From assembly GCF_000020485.1 (NCBI RefSeq), contig NC_011899.1:159501-223500 (forward strand): a DNA stretch of 64,000 nucleotides. The letters run 5' to 3'. This document shows, piece after piece, positions 24,458-33,861 of this stretch. The stretch comes from Halothermothrix orenii H 168 (lineage in GTDB: Bacteria > Bacillota > Halanaerobiia > Halanaerobiales > Halothermotrichaceae). Positions within the stretch are counted from its first letter, which is position 1, and every line of letters starts with the position of its first letter. A program made the position numbers and the translations under genes. The notes below the pieces were generated by a model. That model searched no databases and was not told the origin of the DNA. It saw nothing but the letters and a program-made list of their open reading frames with translations.

Positions 24458-25622
24458 AAAGGGAATTCGCCAGCTTAAAAAGTTTAATGAAGAGCTCTGT
24501 GGTGATAAGGTAGAAGTTTATCACGATGACCGGCGGTTTCTGATGGCCCTGTCAGATGGCCTGGGGAGTGGAGTTAAAGCCAATATTCTGGCTACCCTGA
24601 CCAGTAAAATAATTATAACCATGGTTAAGGAGGGAATGGGTTTATCAGATGTAATTGATACAATCGGTAAAACCCTTCCCATCTGCCAGGTAAGGAATAT
24701 AAGTTATGCGACTTTTACTATTGTAGAAATAGATAAAATAAATTCCATAGCAACCCTTATTGAATTTGATAACCCCGGAGCCCTGATTTTCAGGGATAAC
24801 AGGTTAATAGAGATTGAAGGTGTAAAAGAAGAGTTCAAAAATCATAAGGTTAAAAAGAGTATCTTTAAACTACAATATGGTGATATCCTTGTTCTTTTCA
24901 GTGACGGCGTAATTCATGCCGGGATTGGAGCCAAACTTAAACTTGGATGGCCCCGTAAAGAGGTAGCCAGATATATTCATAAGATTATAAGAAGGCGGGA
25001 GGGGATAAGTATGGAAGAACTGGCGGACTGGCTGGCAGAAGCCTGTAATAATTTTTATGATAACAAACCAGGAGATGACACTACCATTGCTGCTATAAGA
25101 GTCAGACCTTCTCAGAGTGTAACCATCCTGGTTGGGCCGCCAAAAGACAGAAGTAAGGACAAAGAAGTAACCGAGCTGTTAATGAAAGAAGAAGGTAAGA
25201 AGATTGTCTGTGGGGGAACCACCAGCAAACTGGTGGCCCGGGAACTGGGTAAAAATATTAAGGTTGAATTAGACGAAAAAAGTAAAAATATGTCTAAAGT
25301 GGGTCAAATTCCACCCGGTGGGACAATAGAGGGCATAGACCTGGTTACTGAAGGAGTGTTAACTCTCCAGAGGGTCTATAGCGTCCTGTCAGGTGAGGAA
25401 AAATTACCAAAAGGTAATTATGGTATTAATAAAACTCTCTATACTTTTGTTGAAACTTTGCGGGAATCAGATGTAATTACTTTTCTGGTGGGCAGAGCTA
25501 TAAATCCTGCTTACCAGAATCCGGACTTACCACTGGCAACAGGTGTAAAAGAACATCTAATAAATAAAATTGCCTCTATTCTGCAGAGGCAGGGGAAAAG
25601 GGTTAATATCAAATATTTTTAG
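24447..25622 (+). CDS. PP2C/SpoIIE-type serine phosphatase linked to the sensory hydrogenase
   Basis: 391 residues. The phosphatase domain (1 to about 225) has the metal-binding Asp motifs ALSDGLGSGVKA, LFSDGVIHAG and KPGDDTTIAAI. A C-terminal domain of about 165 residues has a conserved start, SVTILVGPPKDRSKD, then KIVCGGTTSKLVAREL and EGIDLVTEGVLTL. I cannot name that domain; it recurs in the paralog at 53696. The ATG follows GGGGAGG and overlaps the sensor gene by 11 bases, implying translational coupling. It probably relays a hydrogen or redox signal by dephosphorylating an unknown partner. Confidence 0.85.
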   Translation: MMVEKGIRQLKKFNEELCGDKVEVYHDDRRFLMALSDGLGSGVKANILATLTSKIIITMVKEGMGLSDVIDTIGKTLPICQVRNISYATFTIVEIDKINSIATLIEFDNPGALIFRDNRLIEIEGVKEEFKNHKVKKSIFKLQYGDILVLFSDGVIHAGIGAKLKLGWPRKEVARYIHKIIRRREGISMEELADWLAEACNNFYDNKPGDDTTIAAIRVRPSQSVTILVGPPKDRSKDKEVTELLMKEEGKKIVCGGTTSKLVARELGKNIKVELDEKSKNMSKVGQIPPGGTIEGIDLVTEGVLTLQRVYSVLSGEEKLPKGNYGINKTLYTFVETLRESDVITFLVGRAINPAYQNPDLPLATGVKEHLINKIASILQRQGKRVNIKYF

Positions 25623-25633
25623 GAGGGATAATA

Positions 25634-26137
25634 ATGGCCGATAAAGAAGCAGCCCGGCATAATTTCACCCGGGTAAATGAAATTATTGAAAAGCATGGTA
25701 AGGATCAGAGCAAACTTATACCGATCTTGCAGGAAGTTCAGAAGGAGTACAGATACTTACCGGAGGAAATATTAACCTATATTGCTACTGTAATGGACCT
25801 TTCTCCGGCAACAGTTTATGGTGTAGCAACCTTTTATGCCCAGTTTTCCCTTGATCCCAAAGGAAAATATGTAATTAATGTCTGTGATGGTACTGCCTGT
25901 CATGTTAGCGGGTCACTACCGGTATTAAATGCTATCAGGAAAAAGCTCAACCTGGAAGATGGTAAGTTTACCACTGATGACCTGATGTTTACTGTGGAAA
26001 CAGTATCCTGTCTGGGTGCCTGTGGTCTGGCCCCTGTAGTGACAATAAATGGTAAGGTTTATGGAAAAATGACTCCTGAAGCCATTGAGGTAATTATAGA
26101 TGAACTTATGGGGAGGGATACAGATGATCAAGAGTAA
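25634..26137 (+). CDS. hydC: NuoE-like [2Fe-2S] subunit of bifurcating [FeFe]-hydrogenase
   Basis: A 167-residue thioredoxin-like ferredoxin. The four ligands appear as CDGTACHVSGS and SCLGACGLAPVV, the NuoE/HndA pattern. An N-terminal helical region with EVQKEYRYLPEE and the typical TVYGVATFYAQF precedes it. It passes electrons within the HydABC complex, which reversibly couples NADH and reduced ferredoxin to H2. It is 12 bases after the phosphatase and overlaps the next gene by 14 bases. Confidence 0.93.
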   Translation: MADKEAARHNFTRVNEIIEKHGKDQSKLIPILQEVQKEYRYLPEEILTYIATVMDLSPATVYGVATFYAQFSLDPKGKYVINVCDGTACHVSGSLPVLNAIRKKLNLEDGKFTTDDLMFTVETVSCLGACGLAPVVTINGKVYGKMTPEAIEVIIDELMGRDTDDQE

Positions 26138-27998
26138 GACTGATTTAGAAGAGGCAATTAAAAAAGCTAAAGATAAGCTGCAGGAAGAAGGGTTAAGGAT
26201 TCTTGTCTGTGCCGGAACCGGATGTGTGGCCGGAGGTTCCCTTGAAATCTTTGATGAACTCAAAAAGAAAGTGGAGAATTTAAGTTTACCGGTTAAAGTA
26301 GGATTGCTTGAAGAAAAGGAGAGCAATGTTACAGTAAAAACCAGTGGATGTCATGGATTTTGTGAAAAAGGTCCACTGGTAAAAATTGAACCCCTTGGTA
26401 TTTTATTTACTAAAGTAAGCCAGGATGATGTTGATGAGATCATTAATGATACTATTAAAGCCGGGAAATTAGTAGATAAATTAATTTATAAAAGCCCTGA
26501 TGGTGAGGCTTATTCTAATGAAAAAGAAATACCATTTTATGCAAACCAGAACCGGATTGCTTTAAGTAACTGTGGTAATATAGATCCGGAAGACCTTGAT
26601 GATTATCTGGCCCATGGTGGGTATAAGGCTCTGAGTAAGGCCTTACTGGAAATGAGTCCAGAAGAAGTATGTAAAGAAGTTACCGAGTCGGGCCTCCGTG
26701 GCCGTGGTGGAGGTGGCTTTCCTACCGGCAAGAAGTGGGAGTTTGCTTATCGGGAAAAGGCTGATCAGAAGTATGTAATTGTAAATGGTGACGAAGGTGA
26801 CCCCGGAGCCTTTATGGACAGAAGTATTATGGAAGGTGATCCTCACCGGGTTATTGAAGGTATTACTATTGCTGGTTATGCCACTGGAGCCACCAAAGGT
26901 TATATTTATGTCAGGGCTGAATACCCTCTGGCTGTTAAACGTTTGAGAAAAGCCATTAATGATGCTTATGATCAAGGTTTACTCGGTGAAGATATCCTGG
27001 GAAGTGGCTTCGACTTTGATCTTATGATAAAAGAAGGGGCCGGGGCTTTTGTCTGTGGTGAAGAGACTGCCCTGATGGCTTCTATTGAAGGTAAGAGGGG
27101 TATGCCCAATCCGAAACCACCGTTCCCTGCCCAGTCAGGGTTATGGGGTAAACCTACAACCATCAATAATGTGGAAACCCTGGCCAATGTTCCCCAGATT
27201 ATTCTTAAAGGTGCTGACTGGTTTACCAGCCTGGGTACTGAAAATAGTCCGGGAACCAAAACCTTTGCTATTACCGGTGATGTTGCCAATACCGGCTTGA
27301 TTGAAGTACCCATGGGTATGACCCTGAGGGAACTGGTCTATGATATCGGTGGAGGTATTAAGAATAATAATAAGTTTAAAGCAGTTCAGATCGGTGGTCC
27401 TTCCGGAGGGTGTCTGACTGAAGAGCACCTGGATATGCCCATGGATTTTGACTCCCTGCAGGAAGTAGGCGCCATGATTGGATCCGGTGGTCTTGTTGTC
27501 ATGGATGAAAATACCTGTATGGTAGAAGTGGCCCGTTTCTTTATGGAGTTTACCCAGAACGAATCCTGTGGAAAATGTGTTCTCTGTCGTGAAGGGACTA
27601 AACAGATGTTAAAGATATTGGAGAGAATTGTTGAAGGTAAAGGTACCATGGAAGACCTGGATTTACTGGAAGAACTGGCTTTAGCTGTTAAAGACGGGTC
27701 CCTCTGCGGGCTTGGTAAAACTGCTCCGAACCCGGTTTTAACAACCCTGAAATACTTCCGGGATGAATATGAAGCCCATGTTAAGGACAAGAAATGTCCG
27801 GCCGGTGTCTGTGAGGCCCTGAAATCCTATAAGATTAATCCTGACTTATGTAAGGGTTGTAGTCTATGTGCCCGTAAGTGTCCTGTTGATGCAATCAGTG
27901 GTAAGGTTAAAGAGCCCTTTGTAATTGATCAGGATAAATGTATTAAGTGTGGTGCCTGTTATGAGGCCTGTAAATTTAACGCTGTGGAGGTGGGATAA
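26124..27998 (+). CDS. hydB: NuoF-like NADH-binding subunit of bifurcating [FeFe]-hydrogenase
   Basis: 624 residues from an ATG preceded by GGGGAGGG. In order: an N-terminal thioredoxin-like [2Fe-2S] domain (CAGTGCVAGGS, CHGFCEKGP), the NADH/FMN domain (GRGGGGFPTGKKWEF and NGDEGDPGAFMDRSIMEG), an SLBB region, a [4Fe-4S] site (CGKCVLCREGT) and two C-terminal [4Fe-4S] sites (CKGCSLCARKCP, CIKCGACYEACK). This is the layout of HydB of Thermotoga-type bifurcating hydrogenases. It binds NAD(H) and FMN and is stoichiometric with HydA and HydC. Confidence 0.94.
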   Translation: MIKSKTDLEEAIKKAKDKLQEEGLRILVCAGTGCVAGGSLEIFDELKKKVENLSLPVKVGLLEEKESNVTVKTSGCHGFCEKGPLVKIEPLGILFTKVSQDDVDEIINDTIKAGKLVDKLIYKSPDGEAYSNEKEIPFYANQNRIALSNCGNIDPEDLDDYLAHGGYKALSKALLEMSPEEVCKEVTESGLRGRGGGGFPTGKKWEFAYREKADQKYVIVNGDEGDPGAFMDRSIMEGDPHRVIEGITIAGYATGATKGYIYVRAEYPLAVKRLRKAINDAYDQGLLGEDILGSGFDFDLMIKEGAGAFVCGEETALMASIEGKRGMPNPKPPFPAQSGLWGKPTTINNVETLANVPQIILKGADWFTSLGTENSPGTKTFAITGDVANTGLIEVPMGMTLRELVYDIGGGIKNNNKFKAVQIGGPSGGCLTEEHLDMPMDFDSLQEVGAMIGSGGLVVMDENTCMVEVARFFMEFTQNESCGKCVLCREGTKQMLKILERIVEGKGTMEDLDLLEELALAVKDGSLCGLGKTAPNPVLTTLKYFRDEYEAHVKDKKCPAGVCEALKSYKINPDLCKGCSLCARKCPVDAISGKVKEPFVIDQDKCIKCGACYEACKFNAVEVG

Positions 27999-29999
27999 AT
28001 GTCTGATACTTTAGTAATAAACGGAAAAACTGTTGCGATAAATGGTGAGAAGAATCTGCTTGAGCTGATAAGAAAACAGGGGATTGAGCTACCAACCTTT
28101 TGTTACCATTCTGAATTAAGTGTTTATGGAGCCTGTAGGATGTGTCTTGTTGAAGAGGAGAATATGGGGATTATTGCAACCTGTTCAACGGCACCCCAAC
28201 CGGGGATGAATATAAAAACCCATTCTCCCAGGGTACAACGGATAAGAAAGATGGCTCTGGAATTACTACTGGCTAACCATGATCGGGATTGTACTACCTG
28301 TTCCCGGAATGGGAATTGTAAGCTTCAGGACCTGGCCCAGAGGTTTGGCATAGATGAGGTAAGGTTTGGTACCAGGGAAGAAGTACTACCGGTTGATAAC
28401 AGTAGTCCTTCAATTGTACGCAATCCCAATAAGTGTATACTGTGTGGGGACTGTGTCCGGACCTGTCAGGAAATTCAGGGCATCGGGGTACTGGATTTTG
28501 CCAACCGTGGTTCCAAATCTATAGTGGCTCCAGCTTTTAATAAAGACCTGATTGAGGTTGACTGTGTGGCCTGTGGTCAGTGTGTTGCCGTATGTCCGAC
28601 CGGAGCTTTGACAATAAAATCAGATATTAGTCGGGTCTGGGAAGCAATTAATGATCCCGCGAAAACCGTAGTTGTCCAGATTGCGCCTGCTGTCAGGGTA
28701 GCTATCGGTGAAGAATTTGGCATGGAACCTGGAGAAATCCAGATGGGACAGCTGGTTGCTGCCCTCAAAAGGCTTGGGTTTGATAAAGTCTTTGATACCA
28801 GCTTTGCAGCTGACCTGACAGTTATGGAAGAAACGGCTGAATTTATTGAGAGATTTAAAGAAGGTAAGAAATTGCCACAGTTTACTTCCTGCTGTCCGGC
28901 CTGGGTTAAATATGCTGAAGAGTATGCCCAGGACTTCCTGGATAACCTGTCCAGCTGTAAGTCACCACAGCAAATGTTCGGTTCTGTAGCCAAGAGGTTC
29001 TATAGTCAGGATCTCGGTATTGATCCGGAAGATATGGTTGTTGTTTCCATAATGCCCTGTACAGCCAAAAAATTTGAAGCTCAGCGTCCTGAATTTATAA
29101 CAGATGGGGTACCTGATGTTGACGTAGTTATAACCACCCAGGAAGTAGCAAGCATGATTAAAAAGTCTGGCCTGGTTTTCTCTGAACTGGGGATAGAATC
29201 CCTCGATATGCCTTTAGGATTTTCTACCGGGGCCGGTGTTATTTTCGGTGTTACCGGTGGGGTTTCAGAGGCTGTTCTTAGAAATGCCTATGAAAAGATA
29301 ACCGGAGATAACCTTGATGATGTAGAATTTAAGGAAGTAAGGGGCTTTGATGGAATAAAAGAAGCAGAAGTAGAACTGGATGGTAAAACTGTAAGACTGG
29401 CGGTTGTCCACGGTCTGAGTAATGTCGGTGATCTTATTAAGGCGATTAAAAAAGGTGAAAAAGAATATGACCTGATTGAAGTTATGGCCTGTCCTGGCGG
29501 TTGTATTGGCGGTGGAGGACAGCCTACTCCTAATAACACAGAGGTCAGAGAAAAGAGGGCGCAGGGTATGTACAACTGTGATAAGTTATCAGCCCTTCAC
29601 AAATCCCAGGAAAACCCCATGGTCAACGACTTTTACCGCCGCTGGTTTGGTGAAGAGAATAGTGATGTAACCCATAAACACTTACACACCTCCTATGAAG
29701 AAAAGCAGAGGATCAATACTAAAGGAATTGAATTAAACACAAGTGAAAGTAGTGAGGAGGTTGTACCGGTTCAGGTCTGTGTAGGAACCTGCTGTTATCT
29801 TCATGGTTCCTACGACCTCTTACAGGGTCTTATAGAAAGGGTTGAAGAAGAGGGGTTAAGTGATAAGGTAGATATAGAAGCAACTTTCTGTTTTGAAAAC
29901 TGTAAAAACGCGCCTTCTGTTAAAGTAGGCAATCAGCTTTTAAGTAAGGTTGAAAGTGTTGATGATATTTTAAAACACTTAAAGCCTGCTTTAAAATAA
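27999..29999 (+). CDS. hydA: Catalytic subunit of bifurcating [FeFe]-hydrogenase
   Basis: 666 residues. An N-terminal [2Fe-2S] domain (CYHSELSVYGACRMC) is followed by a His-Cys3 type [4Fe-4S] site (CTTCSRNGNC), two [4Fe-4S] sites (CILCGDCVRTC, CVACGQCVAVCP) and the H-cluster domain. All three canonical motifs are intact: TSCCPAWVKYAE, MPCTAKKFEA and MACPGGCIGGGGQP. A C-terminal thioredoxin-like [2Fe-2S] domain (CVGTCCYLHGS, CFENCKNAP) follows. The ATG starts directly after the hydB stop, with a GAGGTGGG site inside hydB. It produces or consumes H2 with NADH and ferredoxin. Confidence 0.96.
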   Translation: MSDTLVINGKTVAINGEKNLLELIRKQGIELPTFCYHSELSVYGACRMCLVEEENMGIIATCSTAPQPGMNIKTHSPRVQRIRKMALELLLANHDRDCTTCSRNGNCKLQDLAQRFGIDEVRFGTREEVLPVDNSSPSIVRNPNKCILCGDCVRTCQEIQGIGVLDFANRGSKSIVAPAFNKDLIEVDCVACGQCVAVCPTGALTIKSDISRVWEAINDPAKTVVVQIAPAVRVAIGEEFGMEPGEIQMGQLVAALKRLGFDKVFDTSFAADLTVMEETAEFIERFKEGKKLPQFTSCCPAWVKYAEEYAQDFLDNLSSCKSPQQMFGSVAKRFYSQDLGIDPEDMVVVSIMPCTAKKFEAQRPEFITDGVPDVDVVITTQEVASMIKKSGLVFSELGIESLDMPLGFSTGAGVIFGVTGGVSEAVLRNAYEKITGDNLDDVEFKEVRGFDGIKEAEVELDGKTVRLAVVHGLSNVGDLIKAIKKGEKEYDLIEVMACPGGCIGGGGQPTPNNTEVREKRAQGMYNCDKLSALHKSQENPMVNDFYRRWFGEENSDVTHKHLHTSYEEKQRINTKGIELNTSESSEEVVPVQVCVGTCCYLHGSYDLLQGLIERVEEEGLSDKVDIEATFCFENCKNAPSVKVGNQLLSKVESVDDILKHLKPALK

Positions 30000-30129
30000 A
30001 GAAATATCCCTTTTGATATACTCCCCAGGGGTAGGTTATTAGATAAAAAATGGTACTAGAATGGGAGTATATTGAATAAACCAGTTAAATTGAATAAACT
30101 CAAATTAAGCAGTTTCTAATAAAACACTC

Positions 30130-30170
30130 AAACGGCCAAAGCCCTGAATCCAATGGGCTGAGGCCGTTTT
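30130..30170 (+). terminator. Terminator after hydA
   Basis: Outer stem AAACGGCC/GGCCGTTT and inner stem AGCCC/GGGCT, followed by TTTTATTTTTATT. It closes the first hydrogenase cluster. Confidence 0.8.
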
Positions 30171-30280
30171 ATTTTTATTATTATTTATTTAAATTAGAGT
30201 GTAATTTTTTATAGGGTTGAGGTCTTAAAATTTAATGTGTTAAAGGGTACAGGTATTTATAACATTGAGTTATTGATTGA

Positions 30281-30583
30281 TTAAAAAAGGCCTGTCAAAA
30301 AGACACCACAAATACTACCAATAACCACAAGAAACAGGTTAACTTCATAAAGAGCAAGAATTACAGCAACAAGTCCCCCTGCCAGAGCAGATACAGGATT
30401 GCCGGTAGAAAAAAGTATCCCCGGGAAAATGAGTGAAGTTAATACTGCATAAGGAATAAACCTTAAAAATCTTTGCAGGAACGGGGGTAAATCAAGCTGA
30501 TGAAAAAATAACATGGGGATTAGTCTCGGTAGATAGGTGACTACGGCCATACCGGTAACTATAAATAATAGATTATCATTCAT
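30281..30583 (-). CDS. azlD: AzlD-family branched-chain amino acid exporter subunit
   Basis: A 100-residue protein with about four membrane helices, and TYLPRLIPMLFF near the start followed by FIPYAVLTSLIFPG, the AzlD pattern. AzlC and AzlD together export branched-chain amino acids or analogues. It overlaps the end of azlC by 8 bases, so the two are translationally coupled. Confidence 0.88.
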   Translation of the reverse strand: MNDNLLFIVTGMAVVTYLPRLIPMLFFHQLDLPPFLQRFLRFIPYAVLTSLIFPGILFSTGNPVSALAGGLVAVILALYEVNLFLVVIGSICGVFLTGLF

Positions 30584-31286
30584 TAGTGATTACCTCCTCC
30601 GGAAATAAGAAAGCCCCGGTAGCACTGACAACTACAGTTGTGATTATGATTTTCCATCCTGTGGATAAAACCCTGAAAGGTGACCAGTACAGGAAACTGT
30701 TTGTTACCAGGGCCATCAGGGATATTCCCAGGGCAGCACGGGATTTTTTTATATTGGGGATTAAAAGACCAATAAACATAGCATAGAGGGCAATTCCCAT
30801 ACTATTTTGTAGTGCTTCCGGAAGTCCCCTTCCCAGATAGACCCCGGCAAAACTACCTCCAACCCAGGCCAGGTATCCGAGGGTATTAACTCCGAGTATA
30901 AAGTAACTATTAAGTTTTTTTGTTGATACCATTGATAAAATCGAGAAACTCTCATCAGTAACCCCAAAAGAAATAATGGGAATCAGTTTACCAGAAATTT
31001 TTCTAATTATTTTCTGAGAGAGGGAAGCTGACATGAGAAAATGACGGAAATTAACAACAAATGTAGTAGAAATAATTTCCCAGCTGCCGAGCCCCAGGGC
31101 AATTAAATTTAAGGCGACAAACTGGCTGGCTCCGGCAAAAACCACAACAGACATCAAAACTGTAATATAGGCAGGTATTCCTGTATTTTCTGCCAGAATT
31201 CCATAGGTAATGGCTATCGGGATATATCCAAAGGCGACCGGTAAAGCTTTTTTCATTCCTGAGAGAAAATCATCCCGGCTTCTCAT
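30576..31286 (-). CDS. azlC: AzlC-family branched-chain amino acid exporter subunit
   Basis: 236 residues, mostly hydrophobic, with the AzlC hallmarks ALPVAFGYIPIAITYGI, FAGASQFVALNLI and NFRHFLMSASLS. The ATG at 31286 has GGGAGTGGAG upstream; the longer frame to 31325 lacks a ribosome site. It is divergent from an XRE-cupin regulator gene, with direct repeats between them that may be the operator. Confidence 0.9.
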   Translation of the reverse strand: MRSRDDFLSGMKKALPVAFGYIPIAITYGILAENTGIPAYITVLMSVVVFAGASQFVALNLIALGLGSWEIISTTFVVNFRHFLMSASLSQKIIRKISGKLIPIISFGVTDESFSILSMVSTKKLNSYFILGVNTLGYLAWVGGSFAGVYLGRGLPEALQNSMGIALYAMFIGLLIPNIKKSRAALGISLMALVTNSFLYWSPFRVLSTGWKIIITTVVVSATGAFLFPEEVITNE

Positions 31287-31311
31287 TGACTCCACTCCCT
31301 TTATAATGTAT

Positions 31312-31342
31312 AATATATTAAACAATATAACAATATATTAAA
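31312..31342. repeat. Direct repeats between azlC and the XRE-cupin gene
   Basis: AATATATTAAA occurs at 31312-31322 and again at 31332-31342, a 20-base (two helical turns) period. This is a candidate regulator-binding site in the divergent promoter region. Confidence 0.55.
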
Positions 31343-31450
31343 TATTATATAATATGGAAAAATTATATTCAAGAAGGTTTTTATGAAGCTTTCTGATGTA
31401 CCAGTGAAAGATACTTACTGAAATATGGAGTGGAGTGGGGGTTTTTGCCT

Positions 31451-31999
31451 GTGAATGAGATAAATGCTAATATAGGAAAAAAACTCAGAAAATTAAGGAT
31501 AGGAAAAGGTTATAGCCTTGGTGACCTTGAAGAGATTGCCGGGGTTAGTAAATCAATGCTGGGACAAATTGAGAGAGGGAAGACCAATCCCACTGTTAAA
31601 ACCCTGTGGAAGGTAGCCAGAAGCCTCAATGTCCCTTTTTCATTTTTTATAGAAGAAGAGACATCACCAGTTAAAGTTTTTTCACCTTCTAAAGAAGTAC
31701 TGGTATCTGGAAAAAAAGGCCGGTACAGGGTATATCCCCTGATGCCTTTAAACCGTACTAAAAATTTTGAGATATATCTAATGGAGATTGAACCAGGTTA
31801 TAGTTATAAATCAGAACCTCACAGCCAGGGGGTCGAAGAGTTTGTTATGGTAAAAGAAGGTATTCTAAGATTAACTGTTAATAGTAAAGAATACAAAGCC
31901 AGAGAAGAAGAAATTATTCATTTTCCTGGAGACAGGGTCCATATTTATCATAATATATCTGAGACCCCCCTGAAGGCTTATGTACTGGTGTGTTACTGA
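31451..31999 (+). CDS. XRE-family regulator with C-terminal cupin domain
   Basis: 182 residues. The helix-turn-helix (about 5-60) includes GYSLGDLEEIAGVSKSMLGQ and the typical IERGKTNPT. The cupin domain (about 105-180) has SEPHSQGVEEFVMVKEG and HFPGDRVHIYHN with conserved histidines. Such regulators usually sense a small molecule in the cupin. GTG 31451 is ten bases after GGAGTGGGG and preferred; a TTG at 31445 and a GTG at 31430 are in frame. Its divergent position suggests it controls azlCD. Confidence 0.87.
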   Translation: MNEINANIGKKLRKLRIGKGYSLGDLEEIAGVSKSMLGQIERGKTNPTVKTLWKVARSLNVPFSFFIEEETSPVKVFSPSKEVLVSGKKGRYRVYPLMPLNRTKNFEIYLMEIEPGYSYKSEPHSQGVEEFVMVKEGILRLTVNSKEYKAREEEIIHFPGDRVHIYHNISETPLKAYVLVCY

Positions 32000-32083
32000 A
32001 CGGAATAATCTACACTCATATTTAAATAACTGTTAAACCCTGAATGAATTTATTATAAAAATTATTAAGAAAGGAGTTTCAAG

Positions 32084-33145
32084 ATGAGTAAGTACTGGAG
32101 TAATACAATTAAGGATATTGAACCCTATGTACCCGGGGAACAGCCAAAGGATAAAACATATATAAAACTTAATACCAACGAAAACCCCTACCCTCCTTCC
32201 CCGCGGGTAATCAAGGCTATAAAGGAGAATACAAATAATAACTTAAGGCTTTATCCCGACCCCGGTTGTGATAACTTGAAGGAGGCAATTGCCAGTTATT
32301 ATAATCTGGACAGGGATCAGGTGTTTGTAGGTAATGGTTCTGATGAAGTACTGGCCTTTTCGTTTATGGCTTTTTTTGACCGGGAAAGGCCCCTCCTGTT
32401 CCCGACTATTACCTACAGTTTTTACCCTGTTTACTGCAGGTTATTAAATATCGAGTACCGGCAGGTTCCATTACAGGATGATTTTACCCTCAATGTAGAG
32501 GAATTCTACCGTGAGAATCATGGTATTATTTTTCCCAATCCCAATGCTCCGACCGGTATCTATTTACCCTTATCGAAAGTTGAAAAAATAGTAGCATATA
32601 ATATAGATAAAGTTGTTATTATTGATGAGGCCTATATAGATTTTGGAGGAAAATCAGCTGTTTCTTTAATTGATAAATACCCCAATCTGCTTATTGTTCA
32701 GACATTTTCTAAATCCAGGTCCCTGGCAGGGTTGAGAATAGGTTTTGCGATGGGAAATAAGAAGTTAATTGAAGGTTTAAACAGGGTTAAAAATTCTATT
32801 AACTCTTATACCCTTGATACCCTGGCCATGATTGCAGCCCGTGAAGCTATTAAAGATGATAAATATTTTGAGGAAACAAGATTAAAGATCATAAAAACCC
32901 GTGACAGGGTGGCAAAAAATTTAAGAAAAATAGGATTTAAGGTTCTTGACTCCAGGGCCAATTTTATTTTTATCAGTCACCAAAGTTACCCGGCCTGTGA
33001 TCTATTTAATGAACTTAAGGATAAAGGAATTCTTGTTCGTTATTTTAATCAACCGGGGATCAGTAATTACTTGAGGGTCAGTGTGGGGACAGAAAGAGAA
33101 ATGGATGTTTTTATAAAAACTATTGAAGAGATTATTTCAGGGTAA
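32084..33145 (+). CDS. hisC: Histidinol-phosphate aminotransferase-like enzyme
   Basis: 353 residues, class I/II PLP aminotransferase of the HisC group. LNTNENPYPPSP is the family start, GNGSDEVLA the phosphate-binding loop, IIDEAYIDF the PLP-ring Asp, and TFSKSRSLAGLRIG the Schiff-base Lys. AAGGAG precedes the ATG. It stands alone, without other his genes, so a role in histidine or aromatic amino acid transamination is equally possible. A second paralog is at 37555. Confidence 0.88.
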   Translation: MSKYWSNTIKDIEPYVPGEQPKDKTYIKLNTNENPYPPSPRVIKAIKENTNNNLRLYPDPGCDNLKEAIASYYNLDRDQVFVGNGSDEVLAFSFMAFFDRERPLLFPTITYSFYPVYCRLLNIEYRQVPLQDDFTLNVEEFYRENHGIIFPNPNAPTGIYLPLSKVEKIVAYNIDKVVIIDEAYIDFGGKSAVSLIDKYPNLLIVQTFSKSRSLAGLRIGFAMGNKKLIEGLNRVKNSINSYTLDTLAMIAAREAIKDDKYFEETRLKIIKTRDRVAKNLRKIGFKVLDSRANFIFISHQSYPACDLFNELKDKGILVRYFNQPGISNYLRVSVGTEREMDVFIKTIEEIISG

Positions 33146-33342
33146 TATCCCTTTTATGATGGCTAAAAACCTCTGTTTGGCGAATTATTATGTAGTTGAT
33201 TCAAACATATATCTGGTTTACTTAGAAATATGTTAAATAATGAACTTTTTTGTAGGAATTAAGAAGGATTTTTTGTAAGGTTTAACGAATTAAGTAATGG
33301 AAAGATTATATTTACATACTAAAATAATATGGAGGTGTTTTT

Positions 33343-33717
33343 ATGTCTGAAGGAACCAAAGAAGTTTCCAGTGCACCACTTATTTTAGGTATTATTGGGG
33401 GTGTGCTCGGAATTCCGGCTTCATTCTGTGCAGGGGCCTGTGCTGGTTTCATTACTGCTATGTCCAGCACCGCAGAAGAGGCTTCAGCTGTTGCTGACTT
33501 TTATATGTGGGTATGTTTAATTGGAGCAGTTTTAGGTCTTATTTTTGCAATCAGGTCTAAAAAGTCTCCGAAATCATCAGGGATTGTAATGATCATTGCC
33601 GCTGTTTTAACAGGGTTTACTGTTATTGCCGGTAATGGACTGGCTTTGATTGCAGGTATTTTATTCCTTATTGCCGGTATTCTTTCCATTAATGAGGCTA
33701 AAAAAGTAGCTGCTTAA
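33343..33717 (+). CDS. Small membrane protein (DUF4064-like)
   Basis: 124 residues with four predicted membrane helices (about 12-40, 52-70, 78-98 and 98-118). The second half, GLIFAIRSKKSPKSSGIVMI then AGNGLALIAGILFLIAGIL, resembles DUF4064 proteins. The function is unknown. GGAGGTG precedes the ATG. It is monocistronic, with a terminator after it. Confidence 0.7.
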   Translation: MSEGTKEVSSAPLILGIIGGVLGIPASFCAGACAGFITAMSSTAEEASAVADFYMWVCLIGAVLGLIFAIRSKKSPKSSGIVMIIAAVLTGFTVIAGNGLALIAGILFLIAGILSINEAKKVAA

Positions 33718-33731
33718 CATTTAAGTAAAAG

Positions 33732-33766
33732 TCAGGGTGACTGGAAAATGTTACCCTGATTTTTTA
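33732..33766 (+). terminator. Terminator after the small membrane protein gene
   Basis: TCAGGGTGAC (33732-33741) pairs with GTTACCCTGA (33750-33759) with one G-U, followed by TTTTTTT. Confidence 0.85.
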
Positions 33767-33861
33767 ATAACTTATTTTTTTGTGTTTTTACTGTTACTTT
33801 TCTAAAGATATATAAGAGAATTTATAAACTATTATTCAACATTTTAAAAGGAGTATTGATA

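Noticed and set aside
26643-29575. Long open frames antisense to hydB and hydA
   Set aside because: They have no ribosome sites and their translations look like mirror products of the biased codon use in strongly coding genes.
30016-30072. 10-bp inverted repeat ATATACTCCC/GGGAGTATAT with a 37-base loop after hydA
   Set aside because: The long loop and lack of T run make a terminator unlikely; a better terminator lies at 30130-30170.
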